A stretch of DNA of 41,431 nucleotides from CALMEH01 sp964548225. Its GTDB lineage: Bacteria > Acidobacteriota > Blastocatellia > Pyrinomonadales > Pyrinomonadaceae. The notes below the pieces were generated by a model, which did not search any database, was not told the origin of the DNA, and worked only from the letters and a program-made list of their open reading frames with translations. Positions 16,464 to 24,277 of the stretch are shown in pieces. Made by a program: the position numbers and the translations under genes. Location of the stretch: assembly GCA_964548225.1 (NCBI GenBank), contig CAZJQP010000039.1, positions 1-41,431 of the forward strand. Direction: 5' to 3'. Every line of letters begins with the position of its first letter. The first letter of the stretch is position 1.

Positions 16464-17819
16464 TTATTTTCCGGTCGCCAATCGCAGACGGGCGACGGCA
16501 ATCCGGTAATCGTAAATCGCTTGCAGAAGCACGTCGCGCTGAACGATAACCTGATTCTGGGCATCGGTTACTTCGATAATCTGCGTTTCGCCCGCCCGAT
16601 AGCGCAAAATCGCCACTTCCAAAATTTTCTCGGCATTGCGGAAATTTTCCGCCAAAGTGCGAATCCGCGAACCCGCAGATTTTGCCTGTGTCAGATTTGA
16701 ATTAAATTGCGCCAAAAACTGCCGCTCGGTAAAGATGCGCGAATTTTCTGAAATCTGCGCCCGCAAATCGGCTTGTTTTTGACGGCTTTTGCTCGCGCCC
16801 CAATCAAAAAGCGGAATCGAAACGCCGACTGTCGCCCGAACTCCGGTCGTATTGCCGATTCTTCCCGGACGCAATGAATCGGAAACGAAACCACCGTCAA
16901 TCGAATAAGTAAGCTGCGGTTTGCGTTCGGTTTTAGCGATTTTTGCGTCTTCTTTGGCGGCTTCCGTTTCGGCTTGAATTTGCTGTAATTCGGGGCGATT
17001 TGCAATGGCATCAACCGAAAACTGTGCGAGTTCATTCGGGTCGGGAATCAAAGTCTGCAACTCGGAAACCGCGATTTCCTGCGAAGCGTCAAAGCCTAGA
17101 AACGCCCGTAAATTATCGGCGGCAATTTGCTCATTAACCCGTGCCTGTTCGAGTTCGTCGCGGCGATTGGTCGTCTGCACTTGCGCCCGCAACAAATCTA
17201 CCGGGGCGATTTCGCCGCCTTCGACGAGCAGTTTGGTCAGATTTTCAAATTCTTCAGCCGATTTGAGATTCGCTTCCGCCGAATTCTTTTGCGCTGTCGT
17301 TAAAGCCAAGATCAGATAGGCTTCATCGGTCGCGTTGATTAAATTGCGCCGTGCCGTTTCCGTTCCGGCTTTGGCGGCTTGCAGTAAAAATTGTGCGCGG
17401 CGGCGGTTCGCCTGCAATCTTCCCGAAGTATCAATTTCGCCCGAAACCGTTACTAATCCCTGATATTCGGTAATCGCGTTCGATCCCAGAAAAGACGGCG
17501 GACGCGGGGTTCCGGTCGGCACTGCGCCCAAAGTCGGTGAATTGTAAATCAGCGTCGGATTGACGGAAACTTTCGGCAAAAAAGATTTTTTAGCCTGAAA
17601 AACATCTTGCTCGGCGATTTGTTCGTTAAGCCGCGATTGTTTGAAAGTCGAGGCTTGCATCAAAGAAAGTTGCACCGCTTCATCGCGTGAAATAAATCTC
17701 GGCTGAGTTTGCGGTGTCGGTTGAGTTGTTTGTGCTATCGTGAACTGCGCCGCGCCGACAATAATCAGCACGGCGCATAACGCCAGCAATTTACCTTTTA
17801 TTTGAAAGTTTCCCGTCAT
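16464..17819 (-). CDS. TolC-family outer-membrane efflux protein
   Basis: Seen: 451 aa with a signal peptide ending near FTIAQ (about residue 30), then two OEP repeats made of long amphipathic helices rich in Ala/Gln/Glu/Arg: for example QSRLNEQIAEQDVFQAKKSF with downstream NPTLIYNSP, and FNSNLTQAKSAGSRIRTLAEN with YRAGETQIIEVTDAQNQ. The length is usual for the family. It forms the trimeric outer-membrane and periplasmic duct for the adaptor and RND pump encoded next, and follows the PepSY gene with a 30-nt gap in the same operon. Confidence 0.92.
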   Translation of the reverse strand: MTGNFQIKGKLLALCAVLIIVGAAQFTIAQTTQPTPQTQPRFISRDEAVQLSLMQASTFKQSRLNEQIAEQDVFQAKKSFLPKVSVNPTLIYNSPTLGAVPTGTPRPPSFLGSNAITEYQGLVTVSGEIDTSGRLQANRRRAQFLLQAAKAGTETARRNLINATDEAYLILALTTAQKNSAEANLKSAEEFENLTKLLVEGGEIAPVDLLRAQVQTTNRRDELEQARVNEQIAADNLRAFLGFDASQEIAVSELQTLIPDPNELAQFSVDAIANRPELQQIQAETEAAKEDAKIAKTERKPQLTYSIDGGFVSDSLRPGRIGNTTGVRATVGVSIPLFDWGASKSRQKQADLRAQISENSRIFTERQFLAQFNSNLTQAKSAGSRIRTLAENFRNAEKILEVAILRYRAGETQIIEVTDAQNQVIVQRDVLLQAIYDYRIAVARLRLATGK

Positions 17820-17849
17820 TCGCCTAAAGTTTTATCGCTTTTTGCCCGT

Positions 17850-18167
17850 TTAATTTTTGCGTTTTTCGTTCTCTTTTTCTTTTCGTTCTTCGGCTTTCGA
17901 TTCGGTTTTGACGCTCAAAACTTTGCCCGTGTAAGCGTCAACCCAAACTTCTTTGATAACGCCGCGCTTTGTGCGAATGTCAAATGAATAAACGAGTTTT
18001 CCTTTCTCTTTCTCAAGTTCCGCACTTTCGATTTTGCCTGCCGCCTGTTTTAAGGCGATTGAACGAGCCTGTTTCATCGAAATTTTCGGCTTGCTCTGCG
18101 CCGCGAAGACGTTGCTGCCGACCATTAAAATCAAGCTGAATACTGCGATTGAAATTACTTTTTTCAT
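17850..18167 (-). CDS. Small secreted PepSY-domain protein heading the RND operon
   Basis: Seen: 105 aa with a signal peptide (hydrophobic core FSLILMVGSNVFA, cleavage near residue 22), one PepSY domain (ISMKQARSIALKQAAGKIESAELEK..., VYSFDIRTKRGVIKEVWVDAYTGKVLSV) and a Lys/Glu-rich tail. Known: PepSY domains are small periplasmic or extracellular modules often found near two-component systems and as protease-inhibitor propeptides. It is transcribed ahead of the TolC-adaptor-RND genes from a promoter marked by the regulator box at 18241-18260. It is one of three PepSY proteins here that share the same box. A role in sensing or in calming the sensor kinase is plausible but inferred. Confidence 0.88.
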   Translation of the reverse strand: MKKVISIAVFSLILMVGSNVFAAQSKPKISMKQARSIALKQAAGKIESAELEKEKGKLVYSFDIRTKRGVIKEVWVDAYTGKVLSVKTESKAEERKEKENEKRKN

Positions 18168-18188
18168 TTATTTATCTCTCCAAAATAA

Positions 18189-18222
18189 AAATCGTCGCCG
18201 CCCGTAAAAAGCGGGACGATTT
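18189..18222 (-). promoter_or_regulatory. Stem-loop in the leader of the PepSY-RND operon
   Basis: AAATCGTC (18189-18196) pairs with GACGATTT (18215-18222), extended by CCG/CGG past a single bulge, with an 11-nt loop. It lies between the regulator box and the start codon at 18167. It is not followed by a T run in the direction of transcription. Confidence 0.55.
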
Positions 18223-18241
18223 CAACTTTATTAAATGAAAG

Positions 18242-18260
18242 ATAAACGCAGGATTAACGG
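18242..18260 (-). promoter_or_regulatory. OmpR-type direct-repeat box (site 2 of 5), PepSY-RND operon
   Basis: On the minus strand this reads CGTTAAT-CCTG-CGTTTAT, heptamers with an 11-bp period. About 74 nt separate it from the start codon at 18167. An AT-rich -10-like stretch (TTTAATAAA) follows about 6-8 nt downstream. The box overlaps the last bases before the DUF1003 stop-side region, so the promoter is embedded right after that gene. Confidence 0.8.
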
Positions 18261-18269
18261 ACGGAGATT

Positions 18270-18851
18270 TTACAAATAATCTTTGGATGTTTGAGTTTTA
18301 ATTTTGTGCAGAAGCCCGGTTTGTTCGGTCTGCATTGCAAGCAAATCTTTCAAAATTTGGTCGCGCAAGTGGTCGAGTTTTTGGTGCAAACCGAGAATTT
18401 CCAATTCAGCTTTGAGATTGACTTCGTAATCGTGCGCCGCGTCAATTCGATCTTTTGCGGCTTGACGATTTTGCGACATCATAATTATCGGAGCTTGAAT
18501 CGCCGCCAACATCGAGAGAAAAAGATTGAGCAAGATATACGGATACGGGTCAAATTCGTTGTTGTAGCGATACAAAATTACCGAATTCAAAATTACCCAA
18601 GCGATTAATATTGCTCCGAAAATAAAAATAAAAGTCCACGAACCGCCGAATGAGGCTACCTGATCGGCAACTCTTTCACCGAAAGTTCTTTCGTCGGCAA
18701 ACGCTCGATTGGAATCGCGGGCGATTAGTTTTTTGTCGGCGATGTTTTGCACGACTCGTTTTTCAAGTTCGGACAGTTCGTTCCACTCTTTTTGCAAAAA
18801 TTTAACTGCCGCGCTTCTAAATTCTTGATTTTGCGTGTTTTGGTTTTTCAT
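18270..18851 (-). CDS. DUF1003-family membrane protein
   Basis: Seen: 193 aa from the ATG at 18851, which overlaps the upstream stop as ATGA; the longer frame to 18989 would overrun the neighbour and has no support. Family hallmarks: a soluble N-terminal part (VVQNIADKKLIARDSN), then GERVADQVASFGGSWTFI, two TM helices with an NSVILYRYNNEFDPYPYILLNLFLS centre, and IMMSQNRQAAKDRIDAAHDYEVNLKAELEI. The C-terminus is a helical cytoplasmic tail. The function of DUF1003 is unknown. It is the last gene of a run of small membrane-protein genes, ending just before the box of the PepSY-RND operon. Confidence 0.85.
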   Translation of the reverse strand: MKNQNTQNQEFRSAAVKFLQKEWNELSELEKRVVQNIADKKLIARDSNRAFADERTFGERVADQVASFGGSWTFIFIFGAILIAWVILNSVILYRYNNEFDPYPYILLNLFLSMLAAIQAPIIMMSQNRQAAKDRIDAAHDYEVNLKAELEILGLHQKLDHLRDQILKDLLAMQTEQTGLLHKIKTQTSKDYL

Positions 18852-19195
18852 AAAAGTTCGTATGCGACTAACAAGCAGACAAATGCCAATAAACTTAATC
18901 CGCCGATAAAAATTATGTCGGCGACTCTTTCTAATCGGTAACGGCGTTTTTGAGTCCTCGTGCGGAGAGCCGAATAAGAAAGCACACACGACAGCAGAAA
19001 AACCAACGCCTCAATCGCCAAAATCTTGTCGCTGATCGAGCTAATCTTTTTCAAACTGCCGATTTGAAAAATGCCGATTACCGTCAAACAGACACCGACC
19101 ATCATTGCCGAAGCCGAAAAAATATGAATCGAAATATCTTCCTCCAGCCGGATTTTGCTGTTCGATTTAGTGGTTTGTGTTCCCTGTTCATTCAT
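18848..19195 (-). CDS. Small membrane protein of unknown function
   Basis: Not confidently assigned. 115 aa with a hydrophilic N-terminus (about 1-25) and three predicted TM helices (about 27-48, 57-75 and 92-114), with a basic loop RTRTQKRRYRLERV between the last two. It overlaps the DUF1003 gene by 4 nt (ATGA) and starts 5 nt after the VIT-family gene, so it belongs to the same transcript. It may partner one of those neighbours. Confidence 0.7.
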   Translation of the reverse strand: MNEQGTQTTKSNSKIRLEEDISIHIFSASAMMVGVCLTVIGIFQIGSLKKISSISDKILAIEALVFLLSCVLSYSALRTRTQKRRYRLERVADIIFIGGLSLLAFVCLLVAYELL

Positions 19196-19200
19196 TTCTT

Positions 19201-19896
19201 TTATCCAATCAATCTTGCCAGAGCAAAAGCGACACCTGCCGCGATTCCGCCGATGAGTGCGGTTTGAATCGCGCTTTTTACCGGACCTGCTCCCGTGAAT
19301 TTGCCTTTGACGAAACCGAAAACGAAAAGCGCGAGAATCGTTACAATCACCGATATTTTTAAGGCTTCGTTGGTTTGCGCGATAAAAATATACGGGGCAA
19401 GCGGAATCAGACCGCCGACAATGTAGGAAACGGCAATCGTAATCGCACTCTGCACGGCGCGTTTCGGGTTCGGCTCTTCGAGTCCGAGTTCAAAACGCAT
19501 CATAAATTCCACCCAGTTTCTCGGGTTTTGGCGAAAAGCTTCGGTAATCGGCTCAATTTGTTCATCCGTTAAGCCGTAAGCCGAAAATACCTCGCGCACC
19601 TCTTCGACCTCGAATCTCGGTTTTTCCTCGACTTCGGAGTATTCACGCGATTTTTCGCTTTGATAGTGTTCGGCATCGGATTTGGCGGCAAGATAACCGC
19701 CCAATCCCATCGCAATCGAACCCGCCGCGATTTCGGCAAGTCCGGCGGTTATCACCAGATTATTCGCGGCAACCGCACCCGAAATCCCCGCCGCGAGCGC
19801 GAAAGGCACGGTCAAACCGTCGCTCATTCCGATCACGATGTCGCGGACGGTTTCGCCCGCCGTAAAATGTTTTTCAATATGTTGTGTTGTCGGCAT
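19201..19896 (-). CDS. VIT1/CCC1-family metal transporter
   Basis: Seen: 231 aa with the family's N-terminal signature GMSDGLTVPFALAAGISG in the first TM, then EIAAGSIAMGLGGYLAAKS in TM2, a cytoplasmic acidic loop (about 78-140: repeated Glu with EEVREVFSAYGL and PRNWVEFMMRFELGLEEP) and three more TM helices. Known: members move Fe2+ or Mn2+ out of the cytoplasm, and the Glu-rich loop binds metal. It begins 32 nt after the DUF202 gene. This provides an iron/manganese component next to an envelope-stress regulon, but the metal is not determined by sequence. Confidence 0.88.
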   Translation of the reverse strand: MPTTQHIEKHFTAGETVRDIVIGMSDGLTVPFALAAGISGAVAANNLVITAGLAEIAAGSIAMGLGGYLAAKSDAEHYQSEKSREYSEVEEKPRFEVEEVREVFSAYGLTDEQIEPITEAFRQNPRNWVEFMMRFELGLEEPNPKRAVQSAITIAVSYIVGGLIPLAPYIFIAQTNEALKISVIVTILALFVFGFVKGKFTGAGPVKSAIQTALIGGIAAGVAFALARLIG

Positions 19897-19928
19897 CGTC
19901 CCTTTTTATCTGATTTACGTTAGATTTT

Positions 19929-20342
19929 TTATCCATTATTTGTTGCAATCATTAAATATGTCGCCATCACGATAGATAAAACAACCACCAGTAAGGTAAT
20001 TAAAATAATCAAACCACGGTCGGCTCGAACTTCTCCGCATTCGATTTGCCGGTTGACAACGTGGTAACGCCACGCCGCTAAAATAACCAATAATCCGCCG
20101 AAAAGCATCATTCCGACACCGATTGGAATTGAAGTTCCGGTGCGGATTTTGGCAACTTGCGGTGAAATCAAGGACATTTCTTCGAGCCACAAACCGAATT
20201 TGGCAACGACAAAGCCTAATGCGATGACAGAAACAGAAGTCCGCACCCAAGCCAGAAAAGTGCGCTCATTGGCGAGATATTCGGTCGCTAAAGAAGCGGG
20301 CGGAACGATTGTTTTTTCTTCTTCTTTTTGTTCTTCTCTCAT
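19929..20342 (-). CDS. DUF202 (YidH-like) membrane protein
   Basis: Seen: 137 aa with the DUF202 signature LANERTFLAWVRTSVSVIALGFVVAKFG at the first TM, and two further TM helices (about 73-91 and 110-131). The function is unknown; the family forms small inner-membrane proteins. It begins 14 nt after the preceding gene and is part of the small membrane-protein operon. Confidence 0.88.
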   Translation of the reverse strand: MREEQKEEEKTIVPPASLATEYLANERTFLAWVRTSVSVIALGFVVAKFGLWLEEMSLISPQVAKIRTGTSIPIGVGMMLFGGLLVILAAWRYHVVNRQIECGEVRADRGLIILITLLVVVLSIVMATYLMIATNNG

Positions 20343-20356
20343 CCTTCACCAATTCA

Positions 20357-20731
20357 TCAAACCGTTTCGTCCTCGTCGTGGACATCTACATCTACATATC
20401 CTGTTTCACGGATAATGGCATAAGCCCAAGCGATTTGATCCTGTGTTCCGTGGGCAACCAGCAGATATTTTTTCGCGTGAAAATGCTTTTCGTATCCGGC
20501 AAAATGCGGGCGTTCCAAAATCCATCTGAATCTTGCGGCGAACCAGTCTTTCAGGCTGTCCGTTTGATGTGCCGCTTGACTCAAACCGGAAGACACATTG
20601 TTTTCATCGGCAAATTCTTTGGCGACAACCGAAACGTGCGCGATTGGAAAGCCGTGTTTTTCAAGTTGATTTATCGCTTTCTCTGTATCTTTGAGTGAAT
20701 GATAAACCCCGACGATAAGTTTTTCCGACAT
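20357..20731 (-). CDS. YflT/general-stress-17M-like small soluble protein
   Basis: Seen: 124 aa, soluble, beginning EKLIVGVYHSLKDTEKAINQLEKHGFPIAHVSVV, a ferredoxin-like beta-alpha-beta opening typical of the YflT/general stress 17M group. The C-terminal half is His- and Asp-rich (HFAGYEKHFHAKKYLLVAHG, then DVDVHDEDE), which could bind a metal. The start ATG directly abuts the stop TAA of the DedA gene. The family name is a similarity call from pattern, not a search. Confidence 0.55.
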   Translation of the reverse strand: MSEKLIVGVYHSLKDTEKAINQLEKHGFPIAHVSVVAKEFADENNVSSGLSQAAHQTDSLKDWFAARFRWILERPHFAGYEKHFHAKKYLLVAHGTQDQIAWAYAIIRETGYVDVDVHDEDETV

Positions 20732-21292
20732 TTATATTTTTTCTCCGAATCGTTTATTTTTGATAAATTTTATCAGCAAAATCAGTATTCCGGCGAAAAT
20801 AATAAGCAACAAAACTCCGATTTCAAGTTCTTTAATGTCGCCGATAAGTTTTTCTGCGCTGAAACTTAAAGAATAGCCGAGCGAGGCGAGAATCGTTCCC
20901 CAAACCAAACAGCCAAGCAAATCTATTGCCGCAAATTTCACAAAGCTGAGTTTCTTTATTCCCCAAAACAGCATTGTTACATTGCGCGTTCCGTAAACAA
21001 TTCGCGCCGCCAAAATCTGCCAAATGCCAATTTTATTGACAAATTTTTCAGCTTTCGGTAAATGCTTTCGGTAAAATTTTGTCTTTTCAATCTTTGGTCC
21101 GAATCCGCGCCCAAGCCAATACCAAACACAATCGCCCAGAAACATTCCGCCGATACCTGCCGCCAAAGCCTCCCAAAGCCTGAAATAGCCGAGGTGAGCG
21201 ACCACGCCGGACATTACAGGCATTGCATCACCTTCGACCATCGAGCCGAATAAAACCGCGAAAAGTCCGTAACGAATTAGAAATTGCTCCAT
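20732..21292 (-). CDS. DedA/VTT-family membrane protein
   Basis: Seen: from ATG 21292 the protein is 186 aa; an in-frame ATG at 21349 would add 19 residues. DedA hallmarks: an N-terminal re-entrant region (LFGSMVEGDAMPVMSG), GGMFLGDCVWYWLGRGFG, then the amphipathic FVNKIGIWQILAARIVYGTRNVTMLFWG with the conserved Arg, and C-terminal TM helices. Known: DedA proteins are lipid scramblases or undecaprenyl-phosphate carriers linked to envelope and proton-motive-force stress. It is the upstream partner of the YflT-like gene with no gap. Confidence 0.87.
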   Translation of the reverse strand: MEQFLIRYGLFAVLFGSMVEGDAMPVMSGVVAHLGYFRLWEALAAGIGGMFLGDCVWYWLGRGFGPKIEKTKFYRKHLPKAEKFVNKIGIWQILAARIVYGTRNVTMLFWGIKKLSFVKFAAIDLLGCLVWGTILASLGYSLSFSAEKLIGDIKELEIGVLLLIIFAGILILLIKFIKNKRFGEKI

Positions 21293-21422
21293 CGAATCTT
21301 CAAACAAAACTTTCGGCGAAAATTGTCGGATTTGTTTTTTTGCGTTCAACCAAATCCCACAAACGCTGAAAGTCTTTTCGATTAAAAATACTTCGGTTAA
21401 ATTTGTGCTGTCTTGCCGTGAA

Positions 21423-21776
21423 TCACTTTACAGACAACATTTTTATCGCCAGCAAGCTGAACAACGCTTCGACGACGAGCGAAAGAATGCCGATAAATTC
21501 AAACCATTCTTTGACCGCTATATACGGCAACCCGATGGTGCGGCTTATCGCGTAGCCGACAATCGAACCGATGGCAATCAAACATCCTAATATCCAACCC
21601 CATTTTTGATTTTTATAAATTCCGTAAGCCGCCGCGAGCGAGCCGATGCCGTTTAAGACAAACAGCCCGCCCATATACGTCGCTTCGTCAAAATACTCCG
21701 GTGCTTCCATAAAATGTATAATTCCGGTTATCACAATCAATATAATTCCCAACCATTTCAAATTTTTGGCGTTCAT
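21423..21776 (-). CDS. Four-TM membrane protein of unknown function
   Basis: 117 aa, nearly all hydrophobic, with four predicted helices (about 7-24, 35-55, 62-81 and 92-112). Visible features are GIIHFMEAPEYF and NGIGSLAAAYGIYKNQKWGWILG. No family is confidently recognised. It has 71 nt upstream containing the hairpin at 21816-21841, and is encoded between the COG4705 and DedA genes. Confidence 0.7.
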   Translation of the reverse strand: MNAKNLKWLGIILIVITGIIHFMEAPEYFDEATYMGGLFVLNGIGSLAAAYGIYKNQKWGWILGCLIAIGSIVGYAISRTIGLPYIAVKEWFEFIGILSLVVEALFSLLAIKMLSVK

Positions 21777-21815
21777 ATTTTCTCTCCCTTTTTCGTTAAA
21801 TTTTGCCTTGTGTTG

Positions 21816-21841
21816 GTGCGGTTTGAAATTTTTAACCGCAC
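21816..21841 (-). repeat. Intergenic inverted repeat between the COG4705 gene and the four-TM gene
   Basis: GTGCGGTT (21816-21823) pairs with AACCGCAC (21834-21841) over a 10-nt loop. It lies immediately after the COG4705 stop in the transcription direction. No T run follows on the minus strand, so it may be a processing or mRNA-stability hairpin. Confidence 0.55.
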
Positions 21842-21847
21842 GCAGAA

Positions 21848-22639
21848 TTATTCCATTTCAAGTTCGGTTCTTAGGTTTCCGATTTCTTGGTGATTGCCAA
21901 GGATTCGTTTATCCCGAATGGTCGTATAAACAATGAAGATGACCAGCAATGCGCCCAAAACAAGCGATGACCCGATTGTGCCGAGATTAAGTCCGCCGTT
22001 TTCGACGGGCTTCGTCAAAAGGTCGCCGAAAGTCGCTCCGAACGGACGGGTTAAAACGAAGGCGATCCAGAACAAAACGACGCGGCTGATGTTCGTGAAA
22101 TAGTAACCAATCACGACTAAACCGATTAAACCGCCGATTAAAACTGCTCCGCCCAAAAATCCGAGACCCGAATCGTCCGCCAGAAAATCTCCGAGCGAAG
22201 TGCCTAACGTATTTGAAAAAAGAATCGCCGTCCAATAAAAAAGTTCCGCTTTGGTGGTTTGAATATTGTTGACAGACAGATTCCCTTCCGCGTAACGCCA
22301 GACGGCAAGAACGATTACCAAACCTGTAATCAAAACGAGCGAGCCAGTCATATAACCGAGTCCGAGCGTCCGGTTCATATAATCGGACATCGTTGTTCCG
22401 GCGGTGCTGGTCGTTACAATCACCAGCCAGTAAAGCACCGGATGAAACGCCTTCGACTTAATCTGCATCACGAGTGAAATCAAAAACAGACTGATAAGAA
22501 TAACTGAACTGACGGCATAACCGACATTCAGCGTCATAGACATCAAATCTCCAGCGGTTTCGCCAAGCGTCGTCGCGCAGATTTTCATAATCCAAAAGAA
22601 AATCGTAACTTGTGCAACTTTATTCGTAATTTTGTTCAT
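21848..22639 (-). CDS. COG4705-family membrane protein with four internal repeats
   Basis: Seen: 263 aa built from four copies of a two-helix unit. Each carries a similar motif: TLGETAGDLMSMTLNVGY (24-41), TAGTTMSDYMNRTLGLGY (79-96), TLGTSLGDFLADDSGLGF (144-161) and FGATFGDLLTKPVENGGLNLG (200-220). The invariant core is G-x-[TF]-x-x-D followed by a Gly-rich segment at a membrane boundary. The family is an uncharacterised membrane-anchored group; the repeated Asp residues look suited to ion or substrate contact. It follows the PepSY gene at 22732 and its terminator-like hairpin. Confidence 0.8.
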   Translation of the reverse strand: MNKITNKVAQVTIFFWIMKICATTLGETAGDLMSMTLNVGYAVSSVILISLFLISLVMQIKSKAFHPVLYWLVIVTTSTAGTTMSDYMNRTLGLGYMTGSLVLITGLVIVLAVWRYAEGNLSVNNIQTTKAELFYWTAILFSNTLGTSLGDFLADDSGLGFLGGAVLIGGLIGLVVIGYYFTNISRVVLFWIAFVLTRPFGATFGDLLTKPVENGGLNLGTIGSSLVLGALLVIFIVYTTIRDKRILGNHQEIGNLRTELEME

Positions 22640-22669
22640 ATCTTTGCTCCCTAAAATGCTTCTCGCCTC

Positions 22670-22716
22670 AAAAACGGAAGCCGCCTTTCAAAAAAATCAA
22701 TTCAAAACGCGGCTTC
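22670..22716 (-). terminator. Probable terminator of the PepSY gene at 22732
   Basis: On the minus strand GAAGCCGC (22716-22709) and GCGGCTTC (22684-22677) form an 8-bp stem over a 24-nt loop, followed by CGTTTTTG. The position, 15 nt after the stop, and the T run support termination; the loop is long. Confidence 0.6.
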
Positions 22717-22731
22717 GTCGCCCGTTTTCAG

Positions 22732-23244
22732 TTAATTGCCCGTAATTTTCCGATAAACTTTCGCCGTCGTATTTTTAATACCGCTACCCATTTTTTCAAA
22801 GACGTTTTTGTTTTTCCGGCTTTGATTGTTCGATTTATCGCCGTCGTCTTCTTTGTCCTCGTCCGCGCTGACAATCGCGCCGGATTTCGCGTCAACTTTG
22901 ACATCGAAGATTTTGCCGTTCGCGTCCTTAATATCGAAAGCCCAGACGAGCCTGCCGTTTTCCTTTTCGATTTCCTCTTCCTGAATTTCGCCCGAAACTT
23001 TTTGCAAAGCGGTTGCCCGTGCCTGTTCTTTCGTAACGGTCGCCTCGCGCATCAATTTGTCCTGATTTTTTCGCTCTTTCGCGTCTTCCTTTTTTTCATC
23101 TTTTTCGTCGTCCCTCTCTTTTTTCGTTTCAGTTTTTTGCTTATCGGTAGTTTGCGCGTTCGCATTTTGTGTCGTGCCGAACAAGCCGATTCCAAGAACC
23201 AAACCCAAACCTAAAATTGCCGCCAATGATTTATTTTTTTTCAT
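22732..23244 (-). CDS. Secreted PepSY-domain protein
   Basis: Seen: 170 aa from the ATG at 23244, the codon that begins the signal peptide (KKNKSLAAILGLGLVLGIG, cleavage near ANAQ at about 30); a longer in-frame start at 23334 would bury it. A Lys/Glu/Asp-rich linker (about 34-63) is followed by one PepSY domain (about 65-130: ATVTKEQARATALQKVSGEIQEEEIEK, then LVWAFDIKDANGKIFDVKVDAKSGAIVS), and a Lys/Asn-rich basic tail. The regulator box at 23371-23389 stands upstream. Together with the 24352 gene it forms a pair of paralogues with the same plan. Confidence 0.87.
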   Translation of the reverse strand: MKKNKSLAAILGLGLVLGIGLFGTTQNANAQTTDKQKTETKKERDDEKDEKKEDAKERKNQDKLMREATVTKEQARATALQKVSGEIQEEEIEKENGRLVWAFDIKDANGKIFDVKVDAKSGAIVSADEDKEDDGDKSNNQSRKNKNVFEKMGSGIKNTTAKVYRKITGN

Positions 23245-23274
23245 AATTTTTACCTCTTTCTGACTTTTATCGGG

Positions 23275-23303
23275 AAAGCCGACATCATTTTCCCGTCGGC
23301 TTT
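23275..23303 (-). promoter_or_regulatory. Stem-loop in the leader of the PepSY gene at 22732
   Basis: AAAGCCGAC (23275-23283) pairs perfectly with GTCGGCTTT (23295-23303) over an 11-nt loop. It lies within the inferred leader, 30 nt before the ATG at 23244. Confidence 0.6.
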
Positions 23304-23370
23304 TCGCTCCCTTTTGTTGCTTGTCAAAGCCCAAAATTTTTCAGGCTGTAACCAATTTATAAAAGCCGAG

Positions 23371-23389
23371 ATAAACGCAGGATTAACGA
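23371..23389 (-). promoter_or_regulatory. OmpR-type direct-repeat box (site 3 of 5), PepSY gene at 22732
   Basis: On the minus strand: CGTTAAT-CCTG-CGTTTAT, identical to site 2 over all 19 bases. TATAAAT follows 8 nt after the box as the -10 candidate, and the start codon is 126 nt downstream. Confidence 0.8.
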
Positions 23390-23442
23390 GCTACGAAAAA
23401 TAAAAAATTCAGTAATTTAAATCGTTTTCCAATTGTTTTTTG

Positions 23443-23474
23443 CAAAAAAATAGCGCGACTTCCAACATCGCGCT
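23443..23474 (-). terminator. Intrinsic terminator of the 253-aa gene at 23501
   Basis: On the minus strand AGCGCGA (23474-23468), a 9-nt loop and TCGCGCT (23458-23452) form a perfect 7-bp GC-rich stem followed by ATTTTTTT. It lies 26 nt after the stop at 23501. Confidence 0.88.
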
Positions 23475-23500
23475 TAAATAATTCTTTTTTTCTCGTGCTT

Positions 23501-24262
23501 TTACTCGAAAACTTTTTCCAGATTATCAACTTCGTCCAAAATCGGCGTGGCAAGTTTGGCATAATCCGCTGGAGTTTTTGCCGCATCGGTTTTGACGACT
23601 AAATTTTCAAACGCCAATGCTTCTTTCTTGCCGCCTTTGGCTTCGATTTTCGCTTTTACCGCGTCCCAATTTTGGCGAATCAGTTTGGCGGTTTCCTGCA
23701 ATTTGGCATCGTTTTTCTCCGCCGCCCAAATTTCGAGTTCGCGTCCGTAAAAATCGAGTTTGACGACTTCAACCGGAACTGCCGGATTATATTTCGCGGT
23801 TAAATTAGCGACTTCCAACGTAATTTGATTGGCTTCGATTAACGAAGCGGTTTTCTCTTTTCCGGCAACTGTTTTTTCCAGTTTTCCGAGTGTCGCGTCA
23901 AAATCAGCCGAACCGATTTTTTCGTCCGTCATCGTTTTCGCCGCCATTTTCAATTCGTTTAATTTGGCGTTTGCCGTTTTCCAATCGCCCGTTTTCGCCG
24001 CATCGTAAATGTTTTCGCCGAACTCGCCCGCGTTAGTTAAAGCTGTCGGGACTTTATCGGCGATGACCGGAGATTTTTGCGGCGGATTATTCTGTGTCGC
24101 GCTCGGAACTTGTGCGCTTACGTTATTTTTTGGCGGCATTTCCGATCTGCCAAAAAAGCCCCAAATTCCAACAATCAGCGCAATCGCTAGAATAGCGATG
24201 CCAGTCAAGCCCAAAATTTTCCAACTTTTACCGTTCTTACTTTCTATCGTTGTCGTGTTCAT
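23501..24262 (-). CDS. Membrane-anchored helical protein of unknown function
   Basis: Not recognised. 253 aa: a short cytoplasmic N-terminus, one TM helix (about 17-36, LGLTGIAILAIALIVGIWGFFG), a Pro/Asn/Gln linker (about 42-70), then an all-helical extracytoplasmic domain of about 180 residues rich in Ala/Lys/Glu with GDWKTANAKLNELK and similar hairpins. No cysteines, so no lipobox. It ends at a strong terminator and begins after a hairpin behind the PepSY gene at 24352. It may be a periplasmic partner of the PepSY proteins or the kinase sensor, by position only. Confidence 0.72.
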   Translation of the reverse strand: MNTTTIESKNGKSWKILGLTGIAILAIALIVGIWGFFGRSEMPPKNNVSAQVPSATQNNPPQKSPVIADKVPTALTNAGEFGENIYDAAKTGDWKTANAKLNELKMAAKTMTDEKIGSADFDATLGKLEKTVAGKEKTASLIEANQITLEVANLTAKYNPAVPVEVVKLDFYGRELEIWAAEKNDAKLQETAKLIRQNWDAVKAKIEAKGGKKEALAFENLVVKTDAAKTPADYAKLATPILDEVDNLEKVFE

Positions 24263-24277
24263 AAATTCTCCTTTTGT

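Noticed and set aside
18852..18989. Longer N-terminus for the DUF1003 protein
   Set aside because: It would lie inside the upstream gene; the ATG at 18851 forms an ATGA overlap and begins the family-like sequence.
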